Origin: Lachnospiraceae bacterium
GTDB lineage: Bacteria; Bacillota; Clostridia; Lachnospirales; Lachnospiraceae
Direction of reading: 5' to 3'
NCBI GenBank assembly: GCA_021771755.1
Contig: JAETOL010000001.1
Coordinates: forward strand, 62,001-126,000
Length of the DNA: 64,000 bases
This document shows positions 54,215 to 62,901 of the stretch, piece after piece. A program made the translations under genes and the position numbers. Under the pieces are notes generated by a model. That model worked only from the letters and a program-made list of their open reading frames with translations, searched no databases and had not been told where the DNA came from. Each line of letters begins with the position of its first letter. Position 1 is the first letter of the stretch.

Positions 54215-55177
54215 TCAGTATGGAGAAGATGGATCAAGAAATTCTTCATAATTTTCTTTATCTACAATTGTTGTCGGGATGATCAATTTCTCTTCTACTG
54301 TTTCACCATTCAGAAGCTGAACTGCTTCATCTACAGCAGTTTCAACCATTGCAGGAGAATAAGTAGCAGAAGCCACATTAATATTCTCATATTCCGGCAT
54401 CATATTAAAATATTCCTGGCATCCGCCACCGCCTGTGATAACTTTAATATCATCTCTTCCAGCTTCCTGAATCGCCTGCAGAACACCAATGGATGTCTCA
54501 TCGTCAAGGGAGTATACTGCATCAATTTCCGGATTATTAACAAGAACATCTGCAAAATCAGCAAGACCAGCTTCACGAGTAAACTCTGTTGCATACTCGA
54601 TCACTTCCCAGTTCTGGTCAATTTTTTCCATCTGCTCATAAAATCCTTCCATACGAAGATCGTTTACAGATCCTGCTGTCGGCACTGTCAAAGCGATAAC
54701 TGTTCCATCCGGGCCGATCTTATCAAGGATATAATTTGCTCCCTGTACACCCATATCCTTATTATCGCCAGTTACCAGATAATAACCTTCAAGATCGAAT
54801 TCAAGGTCAAAGCATACCAATGGAATATCTGCATCAAGAATTTTCTGAAGCGGAGCTTCCATGCCGTCCCACTGCGGATATGCAACAATTGCATCTACAT
54901 TCTGGGTAAGAAGGTCATCAAGGTCTGCTGTCATATCTTCTGCGTTTCCACTTGTTGCAATAATAAAATCTTTGATTTTTCCTTCTTCTTTTAATTCCTC
55001 ACAGCGTTTTTCTGCATGATATGCTACTGCTGCAACCCATCCATGGGTTACTTCTGGTGCCAGTACACCAATCACGTACTCACTGGTCTCTTCTGCTGCT
55101 GAAACAGTTACGGCTGTGCCAGAAAGAGATCCTGCTGCTAACCCCAGTGCCAATACCATTGCCAATCTTTTTTTCAT
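54215..55177 (-). CDS. Ribose-type sugar ABC transporter, solute-binding protein
   Basis: 320 residues. Signal peptide (MKKRLAMVLALGLAAGSLSG...VSA-AEE) followed by a type I periplasmic fold: YVIGVLAPEVTHGWVAAVAYHAEKRCEE, VDAIVAYPQWDGMEAPLQKILDADIPLVCFDLEF, DLDDLLTQNVDA, YSLDDETSIGVLQAI. Unlike most Gram-positive binding proteins it has no lipobox Cys; cleavage looks like signal peptidase I (VSA). How it is kept near the membrane is unclear. It is the first transporter gene of the operon. Confidence 0.9.
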   Translation of the reverse strand: MKKRLAMVLALGLAAGSLSGTAVTVSAAEETSEYVIGVLAPEVTHGWVAAVAYHAEKRCEELKEEGKIKDFIIATSGNAEDMTADLDDLLTQNVDAIVAYPQWDGMEAPLQKILDADIPLVCFDLEFDLEGYYLVTGDNKDMGVQGANYILDKIGPDGTVIALTVPTAGSVNDLRMEGFYEQMEKIDQNWEVIEYATEFTREAGLADFADVLVNNPEIDAVYSLDDETSIGVLQAIQEAGRDDIKVITGGGGCQEYFNMMPEYENINVASATYSPAMVETAVDEAVQLLNGETVEEKLIIPTTIVDKENYEEFLDPSSPY

Positions 55178-55224
55178 GTTAATTCTCCTTTCACATGTAC
55201 GTTTTATAACTAAAGCATCCTCGC

Positions 55225-56196
55225 TTATAGTTTCTCGTTTACTTTCTCCAGGTATTCCAAGACCCCTAATACCTGTTCATGTCTGATCATATCCGAATCT
55301 TTATCTTTTTGAAAACATCTTATAAAATGTTCCAGTTCTTCAAGATAAACTCCAGTTGGAGGAATATTGATGCCTGTTGGAATTTTACGCTTTTCTGATG
55401 TATCTAACACCTTAGGATCCGTTCCCTCCTGATAAAGAGTTGCTTTTCCCTCTCTGGCTTCCAGAACGCCATGCTCAAAGCATACACGGTAGCCTGCAGA
55501 CCATGGATATTCTCCATTAAACCATGCAGCTTCTGCGCAAATGTTAATTTTCTGTCCATTATGATCAAATTCATAGAAAAATCGATATTGCTGTGCCATA
55601 CCATCTTTTTCTGACCAGGCGCTGGTACAACGTTGATTTTCAGGAAGTCCCAAAATACTGACCAGAAAATCCAGATCATGAATATGAAGATCAAATGGAA
55701 GAAGCCCACTTTTTGTTTTATCTGTCAGCCATCCTCCGCTTGTCCATTTTGGTTTTGCAGACAATCTCCAAAAATAGCCGTCCAGCATTTTCCCACAAGC
55801 CTGTTCTTCAATGACCTGTTTTAACACTTTATATTCTGGAAAAAACCGAAGTACCTGTCCCACATACAAATGATGACCATATTTTTTTGCAGTATGGAAC
55901 AGTTCTTCTCCCTCTGCTCTGGTAAGAGCCAAAGGTTTTTCACAGATCACACTGCAGTATTTCAATGCCTCTTTTGCCTGTGTATAGTGAAGAAATGTAG
56001 GAGTACAGATATCTACAAGATCCAGGCATTCACTTTGTATCATTTCTGTAAGATCGGAATAACCAGTCACTCCCCATTTTTCAGCTTTTTCACTATTTCC
56101 ACAGACTGCTGCAACCTGGCATTCTTCTATATATTGATAATTTGTATAATGCACAGTGCCCATACCGCCTGTACCGACAATTCCCACACGTATCAT
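55225..56196 (-). CDS. Gfo/Idh/MocA-family oxidoreductase
   Basis: 323 residues. Rossmann start IRVGIVGTGGMGTVHYTNY, the EKP motif in VICEKPLALTRAE (Lys near residue 93) that binds substrate and cofactor, then the alpha/beta domain with GYFWRLSAKPKWTSGGWLTDKTKSGLLPFDLHIHDLDFL. NAD(P)-dependent oxidation or reduction of a sugar hydroxyl is expected. It lies 47 bases upstream of the binding-protein gene and 10 bases downstream of an isomerase-type TIM barrel. The specific substrate cannot be read. Confidence 0.9.
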   Translation of the reverse strand: MIRVGIVGTGGMGTVHYTNYQYIEECQVAAVCGNSEKAEKWGVTGYSDLTEMIQSECLDLVDICTPTFLHYTQAKEALKYCSVICEKPLALTRAEGEELFHTAKKYGHHLYVGQVLRFFPEYKVLKQVIEEQACGKMLDGYFWRLSAKPKWTSGGWLTDKTKSGLLPFDLHIHDLDFLVSILGLPENQRCTSAWSEKDGMAQQYRFFYEFDHNGQKINICAEAAWFNGEYPWSAGYRVCFEHGVLEAREGKATLYQEGTDPKVLDTSEKRKIPTGINIPPTGVYLEELEHFIRCFQKDKDSDMIRHEQVLGVLEYLEKVNEKL

Positions 56197-56206
56197 AGCC
56201 CACCAC

Positions 56207-57115
56207 CTACATCAAAGTGTGAAGATATCTATATGCTATGGCTATTCCTGCAAGGGTATCTTCTATAGACCCCTCAAATGCACGATCTTCACATTCCAGA
56301 CAAGCGGAGCCTCTATATCCAATTTCGTGCAGCCGAGTAATCAGCTTTGAAAAATCCACATCTCCATAACCAGGAAGCTTTGGAGTATGCCAAAGTCCAG
56401 GATAAGAAAATCTTCCGTATTCCTCCACTTTTTCCTGATCGATCTGAAGATCTTTAAAGTGAATATGAAAAATACGATCTGCAAAATCCACCACAGGCTT
56501 CCATACATTCATTCCCTGCAGAATCATATGGGACGGATCAAAACATAAACCAATATTCGATCCCATAGCAAACATTCTGCGCCATACCTGCGGACTAACG
56601 GCCAGATTATTGCCTCCCGGCCACTCATCCTTTGTAAAATACATCGGACAGTTTTCAATGGCTATCCTCACACCTTGTTCGTGTGCATATTGAAGAATGG
56701 GCGGCCATACTTCTTCCATCAGATTCAGATTTTCTTCTACTGTTTTTGTTTTATCTTTTCCGATAAATGTAGTAACCAGATTTACCTTCATCAGCGCCGC
56801 AGCTTCAATAACCTTTTTCAAATGCTCTCTGGACTTCTCTGCTGTCTCTGCATCATCTGACAGTGGATTTGGAAAATAAGCCAGCGCTGCTATCTCAATT
56901 CCCTTTTCTTCAGCATAATCCAGATATTTCTTTGCGCTCTCCTCTGTCATTCCATCTACATCGATGTGCGATACTCCTGCATATCTACGAGATGCCTTTT
57001 CTCTGGGCCAACAGCATACTTCAAGAGACTGAAATCCTGTCTCGGCCGCAAAGTCCACCACCTGCTCAAATGTATAATCAGCAAGAATTGCTGTATGTAA
57101 ACCAAGCTTCATCAT
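56207..57115 (-). CDS. Sugar phosphate isomerase/epimerase-type TIM barrel
   Basis: 302 residues from ATG 57115, seven bases after GAGGGGAC; further upstream ATGs overlap the previous gene. AP-endonuclease-2-like TIM barrel with metal ligands in IAIENCPMYFT (Glu), GLCFDPSHMILQG (Asp/His), IFHIHFKDLQID (His) and ACLECEDRAFEG (Glu). Family members include xylose isomerase-like epimerases, inosose dehydratase IolE and the catalytic subunits of glycoside-cleaving enzymes that use 3-keto intermediates. It is placed between two Gfo/Idh/MocA genes. Confidence 0.85.
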   Translation of the reverse strand: MMKLGLHTAILADYTFEQVVDFAAETGFQSLEVCCWPREKASRRYAGVSHIDVDGMTEESAKKYLDYAEEKGIEIAALAYFPNPLSDDAETAEKSREHLKKVIEAAALMKVNLVTTFIGKDKTKTVEENLNLMEEVWPPILQYAHEQGVRIAIENCPMYFTKDEWPGGNNLAVSPQVWRRMFAMGSNIGLCFDPSHMILQGMNVWKPVVDFADRIFHIHFKDLQIDQEKVEEYGRFSYPGLWHTPKLPGYGDVDFSKLITRLHEIGYRGSACLECEDRAFEGSIEDTLAGIAIAYRYLHTLM

Positions 57116-57135
57116 AGTTTTCGTCCCCTCTTTAT

Positions 57136-58275
57136 TCAGATTTTTACCCAAACACGTTTCTGTGCAGATTCATAAACTTTTTCATTTAGAATCATCTCTC
57201 TCAGACCATCCTCAAATCCGGCAAAATCTTTTTTTGACGTATCCTTATTTATCACTGCATGATAAAATTTATCAAACTGAGCTTTAAATGTATCTGGAAA
57301 TCCCTCTACATGACCTCCTGGGTATCCAATTACACCACATGCTTCCTTTGATAAAATAGAAGGATCTTTCGGTGCCTTCTGATTAAATGTTTCCCGTCGT
57401 CCGATCCAGAGTTCCTGAGAATCTTCGCTGTCCCAATGAAGAGCACATTTACTTCCGCTGATAGAAATGATCTGCTGGTTCTTACGCCCTGCTGTTACCT
57501 GGCTGACATTCACACTTCCAATTGCTCCATTTTCAAAACGGAACAGAATACTGCACCAGTCCTCCGTTTCAATCGGAACGTCCTCATAATCTTCTGGGCG
57601 AAGAGCCATTCCGGAAAAAGTTGCAACCTCTTTCAAGGGTTTCTTTCTGGTCTTATGCATAATTTCGAATTCAGCAAGAAGCTCCACAGCTCTCTGACCT
57701 GTTATATCCTCAACCATATCAATCCAGTGCGTGCCTATATCAGAAAATGCTCTTGTCTTTCCTGACATTTTTGGATCCAGTCTCCAGCTCCAGTCGCTCT
57801 CCAGAAACAACCAATCCTGCAGATAGCTGCCTGTTACTGCGTAAATATCTCCAACTTCTCCACTTCTTACCATAGCCTTCATCTGCTGGACCTGTGGATT
57901 CATACGTAAAGAATGATTAACACCTGTAACAATATGATGTTCTCTTGCATATGAACACAATTTCTCTGCTTCTTCCACTGTCATAGTGAATGGCTTTTCT
58001 AACATAACGCTTAGTCCATGTTCCATCGCATACATTGCCATTTCAAAATGAGTATGGTTTGGTGTACAAATATGAACTGCATCCAGATTCTCTTTCTGAA
58101 TCATCTCCCGATAATCATCATATCCATGCTCCACATAAAGAGTCTCTGCTTTTGCAGCTCCGCCTCCTGCATCTGCCACAGCAACAACATCTATATACCC
58201 CAGTCTTCGTAGTGCTTCTACATGTGCAGTTCCAATAAAACCGATTCCTACAACCCCAACTCTTAACTTCTTCAT
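57136..58275 (-). CDS. Gfo/Idh/MocA-family oxidoreductase
   Basis: 379 residues, the longest of the three family members here. It starts LRVGVVGIGFIGTAHVEALRRLG, has the EKP motif in LSVMLEKPFTMTVEEAE near residue 97 and a C-terminal domain with GSYLQDWLFLESDWSWRLDPKMSGKTRAFSDIGTHWIDMVEDI. The longer C-terminus resembles members acting on intact glycosides or disaccharides, a weak hint. It sits 30 bases after the other TIM barrel gene. Confidence 0.9.
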   Translation of the reverse strand: MKKLRVGVVGIGFIGTAHVEALRRLGYIDVVAVADAGGGAAKAETLYVEHGYDDYREMIQKENLDAVHICTPNHTHFEMAMYAMEHGLSVMLEKPFTMTVEEAEKLCSYAREHHIVTGVNHSLRMNPQVQQMKAMVRSGEVGDIYAVTGSYLQDWLFLESDWSWRLDPKMSGKTRAFSDIGTHWIDMVEDITGQRAVELLAEFEIMHKTRKKPLKEVATFSGMALRPEDYEDVPIETEDWCSILFRFENGAIGSVNVSQVTAGRKNQQIISISGSKCALHWDSEDSQELWIGRRETFNQKAPKDPSILSKEACGVIGYPGGHVEGFPDTFKAQFDKFYHAVINKDTSKKDFAGFEDGLREMILNEKVYESAQKRVWVKI

Positions 58276-58305
58276 TTCCTTCTCCTTTTTATACGAACTT
58301 TCTTT

Positions 58306-59124
58306 TTACAATTCGAACCCTGCTTTCTGAAGATAAAGTGCAGATTTCTTCACTGCTTCATCAATCTCTTTCAGATCTTTCGGTCCTTTTTCTGTAAATT
58401 CGATTTCTACAGAAAAAGGACATATATTTTCAGTTTCCTTAAGAATTCCAAAAATCTCTGAAAAGTCAATCTCTCCCTCTCCCAGAGCCGGAAAATTCCA
58501 TTCCTTCTGCTGCCCGGCTTTATCCTTCAGATGCATATATGCCACCTGATCTGCACAATTTTTCAAATCGTCTGCAACATGAACCCCACCATAAAAAATT
58601 GCATTAGCCGTATCATAATTGATCTTTACTCTTGGATGTCCTACAAGATTTACAATTTCTTTCAAAACATTTCCATTTCCGTGTTCCCCATGTACCTCCA
58701 AAACAAGAGTCATATCATACTCCTCTAAATAGGGAATAAAATCAGAAATATGTTTTGCAACCGTCTCATTGGAAGCTACTGCCTGATCTTTCAGATGAGC
58801 TTCTCCTATAGAGGAAACAATATAGTCACATCCAAAAAAAGCGGCCAACTTGATATTTTCAATAAAATCCTCCATCCGTTCTCTATCCATAAGATTGCAG
58901 TGTCCACTCATGGCAAATGGAATCATATTATACTCTTTCAGAAGTTTTTTCACCTCCAAAAGTCTGTGAAACGACTGATCCGGAAATACATGCTCTGTCC
59001 AGCCTTTGGTAGCTGTCAGTTCTATATAATGAAATCCTGCCGCTGCAGCACCTCTGACTGCTTCCTCAATGGAATATCCATGATAGCAGTTAGAATTTAC
59101 TCCTATGATTCTTTTCATCTTCAT
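58306..59124 (-). CDS. Sugar phosphate isomerase/epimerase-type TIM barrel
   Basis: 272 residues. It begins KRIIGVNSNCYHGYSIEEAVRGAAAAGFHYIELTATKG. Metal ligands are visible in TLVLEVHGEHGNGN (Glu), VKINYDTANAIFYGG (Asp), VAYMHLKDKAG (His) and FSVEIEFTEKG (Glu). Same superfamily as the neighbour at 56.2 kb but shorter and only distantly alike. It might be an epimerase or the lyase component acting on a keto-sugar. It follows the ROK repressor gene by 11 bases. Confidence 0.85.
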   Translation of the reverse strand: MKMKRIIGVNSNCYHGYSIEEAVRGAAAAGFHYIELTATKGWTEHVFPDQSFHRLLEVKKLLKEYNMIPFAMSGHCNLMDRERMEDFIENIKLAAFFGCDYIVSSIGEAHLKDQAVASNETVAKHISDFIPYLEEYDMTLVLEVHGEHGNGNVLKEIVNLVGHPRVKINYDTANAIFYGGVHVADDLKNCADQVAYMHLKDKAGQQKEWNFPALGEGEIDFSEIFGILKETENICPFSVEIEFTEKGPKDLKEIDEAVKKSALYLQKAGFEL

Positions 59125-59135
59125 GATCCCCCATT

Positions 59136-60251
59136 TCAGTCATCTGGATTTATCCGTATCGTCACATTTCCCAGTTTTGCACTTTTTTCAATAGAGTGCC
59201 TTACGCACTCCTGTATCATTCCCTGAGCACAGCAGGTACTGTCTGTATTGATCTGCAGTCTGGGAAGTACATCCTTTGGAAAATATGGACGAATCCTTTC
59301 TTCTATTATTTCAAGAGCCTCTTTATCAATATATTTTCCCTGGATCACTACAATCTCAGGAGCTGTAATACAGCCTACACTAACAATACCTTTTGCAATA
59401 AGATCATAATAATCTTCCAACAATTTCTTATTGCCAGGCTTTCTCTGGATTTCCTGCTGAAGTTCCATTACACAGTTTTCAAAGTCTCCACGGCCATTTA
59501 CTGGTTCATGACTGCTGTTCAGATCATCATGAAAAATCAAAAATCCAAGCTCTCCGGCAAAACTTTCTTTCCCTCTGTGAAGTCTTCCATCTATAATAAT
59601 GCCGGCACTTAACGCATCCTCCGCATAAATATATACCATGTCCGAATACTGTCCCTGAAGTCTGCTTTCATAATATCCAAGAGTCATCATTCTGGTGTCG
59701 TTTTCCACCAGCACATCAATTCCAAACCGTTTCTGCAATTCTTCCTGGAGATTATATTTTTCCCACTCCGGAATCTCTGGAATATGTTTAATAAGTCCAC
59801 TGCTTCTCACTACACCTGGAACTGTAATACCAATAGAAAGGACAGTGCCTTCTACCTTTTCAATCAACTCTCCTATACATGCACATAGAAAATCCAAATG
59901 GTTTTGTTCACATTCTTTCTGATAGACGTATCTTTTTTCATACCGGATCTCCCCTGTAAGATCCACAAGAGCCGCTGAAAAACCCCCTGATTCATATAAA
60001 AGCAAAATCGTGTTATGAGAACGATCCGCCTCATATTTTACTGCTTTACGTCCTACACCCTCACCGCTTCTTCCGGTTTCCCTGATCCATCCTTCTTTCA
60101 AAAGGATATTGACCCGTTTCGTAACGGTTGGAAGACTTAGAGCTGTCTGTTCTGCAATTTCGGGTTTTGAAATGGGTCCTGATCTATAAATTAAATCCCG
60201 CACAATGTCCGTATTTAAATTTTTTAGCAATCTTGGCTGCCCTAATAACAT
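59136..60251 (-). CDS. ROK-family transcriptional regulator (NagC/XylR type)
   Basis: 371 residues. N-terminal winged helix (GPISKPEIAEQTALSLPTVTKRVNILLKEGWIRETGRSGEGVGRK, about residues 30-75) followed by the ROK sugar-binding domain (SIGITVPGVVRSSGLIKHIPEIPEW, VENDTRMMTLGYYES, GELGFLIFHDDL). The CXCGXXGC zinc motif of ROK kinases is missing, usual in regulators that only bind sugar. It probably represses the operon it sits in, with a sugar as inducer. Confidence 0.9.
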   Translation of the reverse strand: MLLGQPRLLKNLNTDIVRDLIYRSGPISKPEIAEQTALSLPTVTKRVNILLKEGWIRETGRSGEGVGRKAVKYEADRSHNTILLLYESGGFSAALVDLTGEIRYEKRYVYQKECEQNHLDFLCACIGELIEKVEGTVLSIGITVPGVVRSSGLIKHIPEIPEWEKYNLQEELQKRFGIDVLVENDTRMMTLGYYESRLQGQYSDMVYIYAEDALSAGIIIDGRLHRGKESFAGELGFLIFHDDLNSSHEPVNGRGDFENCVMELQQEIQRKPGNKKLLEDYYDLIAKGIVSVGCITAPEIVVIQGKYIDKEALEIIEERIRPYFPKDVLPRLQINTDSTCCAQGMIQECVRHSIEKSAKLGNVTIRINPDD

Positions 60252-60299
60252 CTATACCCTATCTCCATTTTATATTTTTAGCCAAATCTCCATATTCCC

Positions 60300-61388
60300 T
60301 TATTCTCCTAAAAGAAGCTGGATGGGATATTTTACCTTCGGCGGATTCTCCAGTGGAAGCTTTATTTTTTTACCTGTTCCGGCAGATATATAAGCTGCAT
60401 ATATCATTTCAAGTACCGCTCGCCCATCCTCGCCAGTAACCAGAGGTGTTTTGTCTTCTCTGACACACTCTATAAAATGAGCAAGCTCCTGAGGATATCC
60501 TTGATTAAAGGCTTCCTCAAAAATAGTAAACGTCCAGCCCTGAGTAGAACCAGCCTTTTCCATTGCATATCCATAACCATCTTTACTATATGTCAATGCA
60601 GAATTTCCTCTGAACAAATCCGCATAGGAGACGCCTTTGTTTCCATACACTTCTATCCTGTCATCCATTCCGCCAGGTTTTGCCCAACTGTCTTCTGCCA
60701 TTCCTACAACACCATTATCAAACTCTACGATAGTAAGTGTATTGTCATCACAGTCTGTTATCTCTTTATGAAATACCGTTTTCATATCTGAATACACACT
60801 GACTGCATCAGCTTTTCCAGTCATCCATCGAAACCATGCCAGTGCATGACATCCCATATCCATCATCACACCGCCACCGGAGGTTTCTTTGTTATAAAAC
60901 CAGGGACTGTGAGGACCATCATGTTTTTCTGCCTGCTTTAACATATACAGATCTCCCACCGCTCCTGCATTTATCATTTCACGAACCCTCTCGTATTTAG
61001 GAGCAAAACATAATTCTTCCGCATACATAAGTTTTCGTCCGCGGTTTTTGCATACCTGAATCATTTCATCCGCTTGCTCCAAGGTCATCGCAAGAGGCTT
61101 CTCAACAATTACATGTTTCATGGAAAGTGCTGCTTTTAAACACATTTCATGGTGCAAATAATTGGGGAGACAAATGTCCACAACTTCTGCGTCTTCTTTT
61201 TCCAAAAGCTCATCTACATTATTATAAGCTGCTGGAATTTTATATTGGCGTGCAAATTCTCTGGCTTTTTCCAAATCTCTTCCATAAACAGCCACAATCT
61301 CTGCCTCATGAACAAAACGCAAGTAGCTTTCCATATGAATATGAGCAATAAATCCTGTTCCAAGTAATATAACTCTTGTTTTTTTCAT
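60300..61388 (-). CDS. Gfo/Idh/MocA-family oxidoreductase
   Basis: 362 residues, first gene of the catabolic operon. Start TRVILLGTGFIAHIHMESYLRF, EKP motif in MKHVIVEKPLAMTLEQAD near residue 97, then LCFAPKYERVREMINAGAVGDLYMLKQAEKHDGPHSPWFYNKETSGGGVMMDMGCHALAWFRWMTG, a pattern seen in members that oxidise sugars or cyclitols. Three divergent members in one operon suggest sequential or reversible oxidations at different positions. AGGAGGG lies 7 bases before the ATG. Confidence 0.9.
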   Translation of the reverse strand: MKKTRVILLGTGFIAHIHMESYLRFVHEAEIVAVYGRDLEKAREFARQYKIPAAYNNVDELLEKEDAEVVDICLPNYLHHEMCLKAALSMKHVIVEKPLAMTLEQADEMIQVCKNRGRKLMYAEELCFAPKYERVREMINAGAVGDLYMLKQAEKHDGPHSPWFYNKETSGGGVMMDMGCHALAWFRWMTGKADAVSVYSDMKTVFHKEITDCDDNTLTIVEFDNGVVGMAEDSWAKPGGMDDRIEVYGNKGVSYADLFRGNSALTYSKDGYGYAMEKAGSTQGWTFTIFEEAFNQGYPQELAHFIECVREDKTPLVTGEDGRAVLEMIYAAYISAGTGKKIKLPLENPPKVKYPIQLLLGE

Positions 61389-61412
61389 TTGTTCCCTCCT
61401 TGCACATTAATT

Positions 61413-61425
61413 AATAAACTTTATT
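61413..61425. promoter_or_regulatory. AT-rich palindrome, possible ROK operator
   Basis: AATAAA-C-TTTATT, centred about 22 bases downstream of the -10 box of the catabolic-operon promoter. NagC/XylR-type regulators recognise AT-rich TTTATT-like dyads, and a ROK regulator gene is second in this operon. The site is short and in AT-rich DNA, so it may be chance. Confidence 0.4.
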
Positions 61426-61438
61426 TATTATTTATCTA

Positions 61439-61467
61439 AAAATACCATTTTTTCTATTGTTTGTCAA
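61439..61467 (-). promoter_or_regulatory. Promoter of the sugar-uptake/oxidation operon
   Basis: Minus strand: TTGACA (61467-61462), 17 bases, TATTTT (61444-61439), about 50 bases before the first oxidoreductase ATG. Confidence 0.65.
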
Positions 61468-61537
61468 TATTTTTTGTGTACTTTGTCTCATCTTTTGCAT
61501 TTTCCTGATTTATAAATTTTGTGATATCATTTTTTCA

Positions 61538-62845
61538 CTACCGCCCTCCTCTCAATACCCAATCCAGTATATCTGCAAAAGGTTCCATTGCATTTTTTAC
61601 CTCCTGCACTGTATTTGTCTGAGCTCCTGCTTCCAAAAGGACTGCTCTTTTTTTTAAATGCAGATTGTATCTCAGCCCGGACAGATAGATGCCTCTGTAA
61701 AAATCCGGATAATATTGTGCCGCCTGATATTCCATCTGAAAAGAAAACGCAAGGTTATCTTCTATGTAGGGATTCGGCAGATAATCGACATTGCCTTTGG
61801 AGCGTGTATAGCTAAGTCCATTATAAAACATGATCTGGGCAGTCGGTTTTCCATTGATTGTAGTTACCAGATGGCGATCCTCCGGAACACCATCTCTGTG
61901 AAGATCAATAACTACTTCTATGGAAGGATTTTCTGCAAGAACCTGCTCTATATAAGGACGCGCGTAATCATAAGCCGCACTGCGGTCAAGCGTTCCTCCC
62001 GCCATGTCAAACGGCTCTGTTATATGAATCACCTGGTAGCCATAAGTATCGGTAAGGATTTTTTCCAGATAGTCGCCTACTCCAACAATGGTATCTGTGA
62101 TTTCTCCTTCTCTGGAATCTACAAACGCTTCCTGCGTATGACTGTGATAAATGAGAATCTGAGGATGAGCAGAATCCTTTGCTATGGTAAGATCCTTTGC
62201 CAAAAATTTTTCTGCATTCAGCTGTTCTGCGTTTGTGGCAGTACTCTCATCTACAATAAAAAAATGATTCAAAAGATAATCATAATCCGCAAGAATCTCC
62301 GGTGACAGATCGATCACCGGAGCCGGCTGGATCTGAGCCAGCGCCGCTGCGGCTTCTTCCGGTACTGCTGAAATTGCAGGCGCTTTTGTAATCTCAGGAG
62401 CTTCTGTAATCTCAGGCGTTTCTGTAATCTCAGGTGCTTTTGTAATCTCAGGCGTTTCTGTAATCTCAGGTGCTTTTGTGATTTCAGGTGCTTTTGTGAT
62501 TGAAGGAATTGCCGTGGTTTCCGGTTTCCCTGTACTTTCCGCCGGAGAAACGGTATCTTCTTGTTCCTGTAATAGCCTGTCCTGATTTTCTGCCACGATA
62601 TCCAGGTTCCTGTTTTCTTTCTCCATCTGTTTTGCCAGATATGCAGCATTCCCTTCCATCAGTTTCTCATAGGTTTCCGGATCTTCTCTCTCTGGAACAC
62701 TTCTGGCTTTTTTCTCCAGAAAACAATAAAGAGGAAACTGCCTGTATGCATTTCCTCTCATAAAAAAGGGGCCTGGCATTACAGCCAGAACTGCCCAAAA
62801 ACATAAACTCATAATAATACAGCATGCTTTCTGGAGCTTTGTCAT
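61538..62845 (-). CDS. spoIIP: Stage II sporulation protein P (peptidoglycan hydrolase)
   Basis: SpoIIP is an amidase/endopeptidase that, with SpoIID and SpoIIM, thins septal peptidoglycan to drive engulfment. 435 residues: one N-terminal membrane helix, a spacer, a Pro/Glu/Thr repeat linker (about residues 113-155; seven copies of a six-residue unit) and the catalytic domain with ILIYHSHTQEAF near residue 225, GTLDRSAAYDYARPYIEQVL and VVIDLHRDGVPE. Neighbour gpr upstream matches the usual gpr-spoIIP order. The ATG lies inside an 11-bp inverted repeat. Confidence 0.95.
   Translation of the reverse strand: MTKLQKACCIIMSLCFWAVLAVMPGPFFMRGNAYRQFPLYCFLEKKARSVPEREDPETYEKLMEGNAAYLAKQMEKENRNLDIVAENQDRLLQEQEDTVSPAESTGKPETTAIPSITKAPEITKAPEITETPEITKAPEITETPEITEAPEITKAPAISAVPEEAAAALAQIQPAPVIDLSPEILADYDYLLNHFFIVDESTATNAEQLNAEKFLAKDLTIAKDSAHPQILIYHSHTQEAFVDSREGEITDTIVGVGDYLEKILTDTYGYQVIHITEPFDMAGGTLDRSAAYDYARPYIEQVLAENPSIEVVIDLHRDGVPEDRHLVTTINGKPTAQIMFYNGLSYTRSKGNVDYLPNPYIEDNLAFSFQMEYQAAQYYPDFYRGIYLSGLRYNLHLKKRAVLLEAGAQTNTVQEVKNAMEPFADILDWVLRGGR
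62382..62507. repeat. 18-bp tandem repeat, seven copies, inside spoIIP
   Basis: Seven units of 18 bases (consensus GCTTTTGTAATCTCAGGT on the plus strand, with T/C and G/A variants) run without gaps. They encode APEITK/TPEITE-type hexapeptides. Each unit is in frame, so copy number could vary between strains without breaking the gene. Confidence 0.9.
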
Positions 62846-62895
62846 AGGATCACCTCTTTCAAAGTATCCTATGACACAAGAACAATGATTATGAC
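62841..62895 (-). promoter_or_regulatory. Candidate sigma-E promoter and start-codon hairpin of spoIIP
   Basis: Minus strand: TCATAAT (62895-62889), 14 bases, CATAGGAT (62874-62867), close to the sporulation sigma-E pattern. In addition TGTCATAGGAT (62877-62867) and its exact complement (62851-62841) are 11-bp arms. The loop carries the AGAGGTG ribosome site and one arm contains the ATG. Confidence 0.5.
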
Positions 62896-62901
62896 CATCC
62901 T

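Noticed and set aside
50612-61388. myo-Inositol catabolic operon
   Set aside because: IolG-like and IolE-like families are present, but no IolB, IolC, IolD or IolJ-type gene is found, so the label would be unsupported.
62382-62507. Short regular repeats that could suggest a CRISPR array
   Set aside because: Units are 18 bases, directly adjacent without spacers, and lie in frame inside spoIIP.
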